The notes under the pieces: model-generated | Seen by the model: the letters and a program-made list of their open reading frames with translations, nothing else | What the model was told of the DNA's origin: nothing | Database searches by the model: none | Position numbers and translations under genes: made by a program | From: Actinomycetota bacterium | GTDB taxonomy: Bacteria > Actinomycetota > Acidimicrobiia > IMCC26256 > PALSA-610 | Reading direction: 5' to 3' | DNA: 6,383 bases | Assembly: GCA_030839005.1 (NCBI GenBank) | Contig: JAUZEM010000122.1 | Location: 1 to 6,383, forward strand | Part shown: positions 6,125-6,383 of the stretch, one piece after another | Position numbering within the stretch: position 1 is the first letter of the stretch | Layout: every line of letters begins with the position of its first letter

Positions 6125-6131
6125 CGGAGCG

Positions 6132-6383
6132 TCAGGTGACGTCGAGGCGCATCGTCAGCGCGTCGCCCGATTCGCCCACGACCTCGAAGCCGTACCGCGC
6201 GTACAGGGGCCTCACCGGATTGTCGCGGTTCACGCTCAGGCTGATCGCCCGCGTGCGATCCCGCTCGGCGCGCGCGATCACGGAGCCCAGCAACAGGGTG
6301 CCGACCCGCTGACCGCGGAACTCGGGGTACACGGCGATCGCGAGTTCGGGGATGTCGTCGGCGACGTAGCCGTAGCCGGGCTC
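6132..6383 (-). CDS. GNAT-family N-acetyltransferase, C-terminal part (5' end outside the window)
   Basis: The reading frame is open to the right edge, leaving 83 visible residues that begin EPGYGYVADDIPELAIAV. The acetyl-CoA-binding motif A is clear: a beta strand (PELAIAVYPEF) followed by RGQRVGTLLL, matching the (Q/R)xxGx(G/A) pyrophosphate loop at visible residues 25-30. Motif B follows as ISLSVNRDNPVRPLYARYGFEVVGE, the usual site of the catalytic or structural Tyr, and a short final strand, LTMRLDV. Such enzymes transfer an acetyl group from acetyl-CoA to an amine; the substrate is unknown. The GTG at 6332 falls inside the conserved domain, so it is not the true start. The gene has the same orientation as the downstream operon but is separated from it by 126 bp containing the palindromes, so it is probably a separate unit. 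Confidence 0.88.
   Translation of the reverse strand, partial: EPGYGYVADDIPELAIAVYPEFRGQRVGTLLLGSVIARAERDRTRAISLSVNRDNPVRPLYARYGFEVVGESGDALTMRLDVT

Noticed and set aside
6005..6131. A defined sigma-70-type promoter for the minus-strand operon
   Set aside because: TTGGAA (6062-6067 on the complementary reading near the first palindrome) has no TANNNT-type box at a suitable distance, so I could not support specific -35/-10 positions.

Overview
The window is high-GC DNA with strongly G/C-biased third codon positions, dense gene packing and 4-nt start/stop overlaps. The encoded protein families point to an actinobacterium, possibly an uncultured Acidimicrobiia-like lineage; the taxonomic placement is inference from style and gene content, not from a marker gene.

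Layout. Positions 1-198 hold a tandem-repeat block and the probable promoter of a plus-strand pair. That pair is a short-chain dehydrogenase (199-951) and, overlapping it by ATGA, an AMP-forming acyl-CoA ligase (948-2492) of the cyclohexanecarboxylate/medium-chain acid type. The ligase runs tail-to-tail into a minus-strand operon, with a 20-bp overlap of the coding ends. Read in its own direction, the operon is: a single-pass membrane protein of unknown function (6005-5346), ATGA overlap, an NAD-type short-chain dehydrogenase (5349-4570), 13 nt, a non-canonical glutamine-synthetase-like gamma-glutamyl-amine ligase (4556-3174), GTGA overlap, and a class-I glutamine-amidotransferase-like gamma-glutamyl hydrolase of the PuuD/peptidase C26 family (3177-2473). 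Upstream of the operon are two copies of a 13-bp palindrome that look like repressor operators, and beyond them the 3' part of a GNAT acetyltransferase that enters from the right edge.

How the genes may work together. The ligase and hydrolase are the two ends of a gamma-glutamylation route for amine catabolism: the amine is attached to the glutamate side chain, oxidised, and then released from glutamate. The gene set resembles the Mycobacterium tuberculosis Rv2857c-Rv2860c neighbourhood (SDR, aldehyde dehydrogenase, amidotransferase, GlnA4), but the aldehyde dehydrogenase is missing here and a membrane protein is added. An SDR with no amine oxidase favours an amino-alcohol substrate such as ethanolamine over a polyamine; this is inference. 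The plus-strand pair looks like part of an unrelated acyl-CoA pathway (acid activation plus hydroxyacyl oxidation or reduction). The most unusual points are the palindrome pair, the coupled membrane protein and the repeat block.
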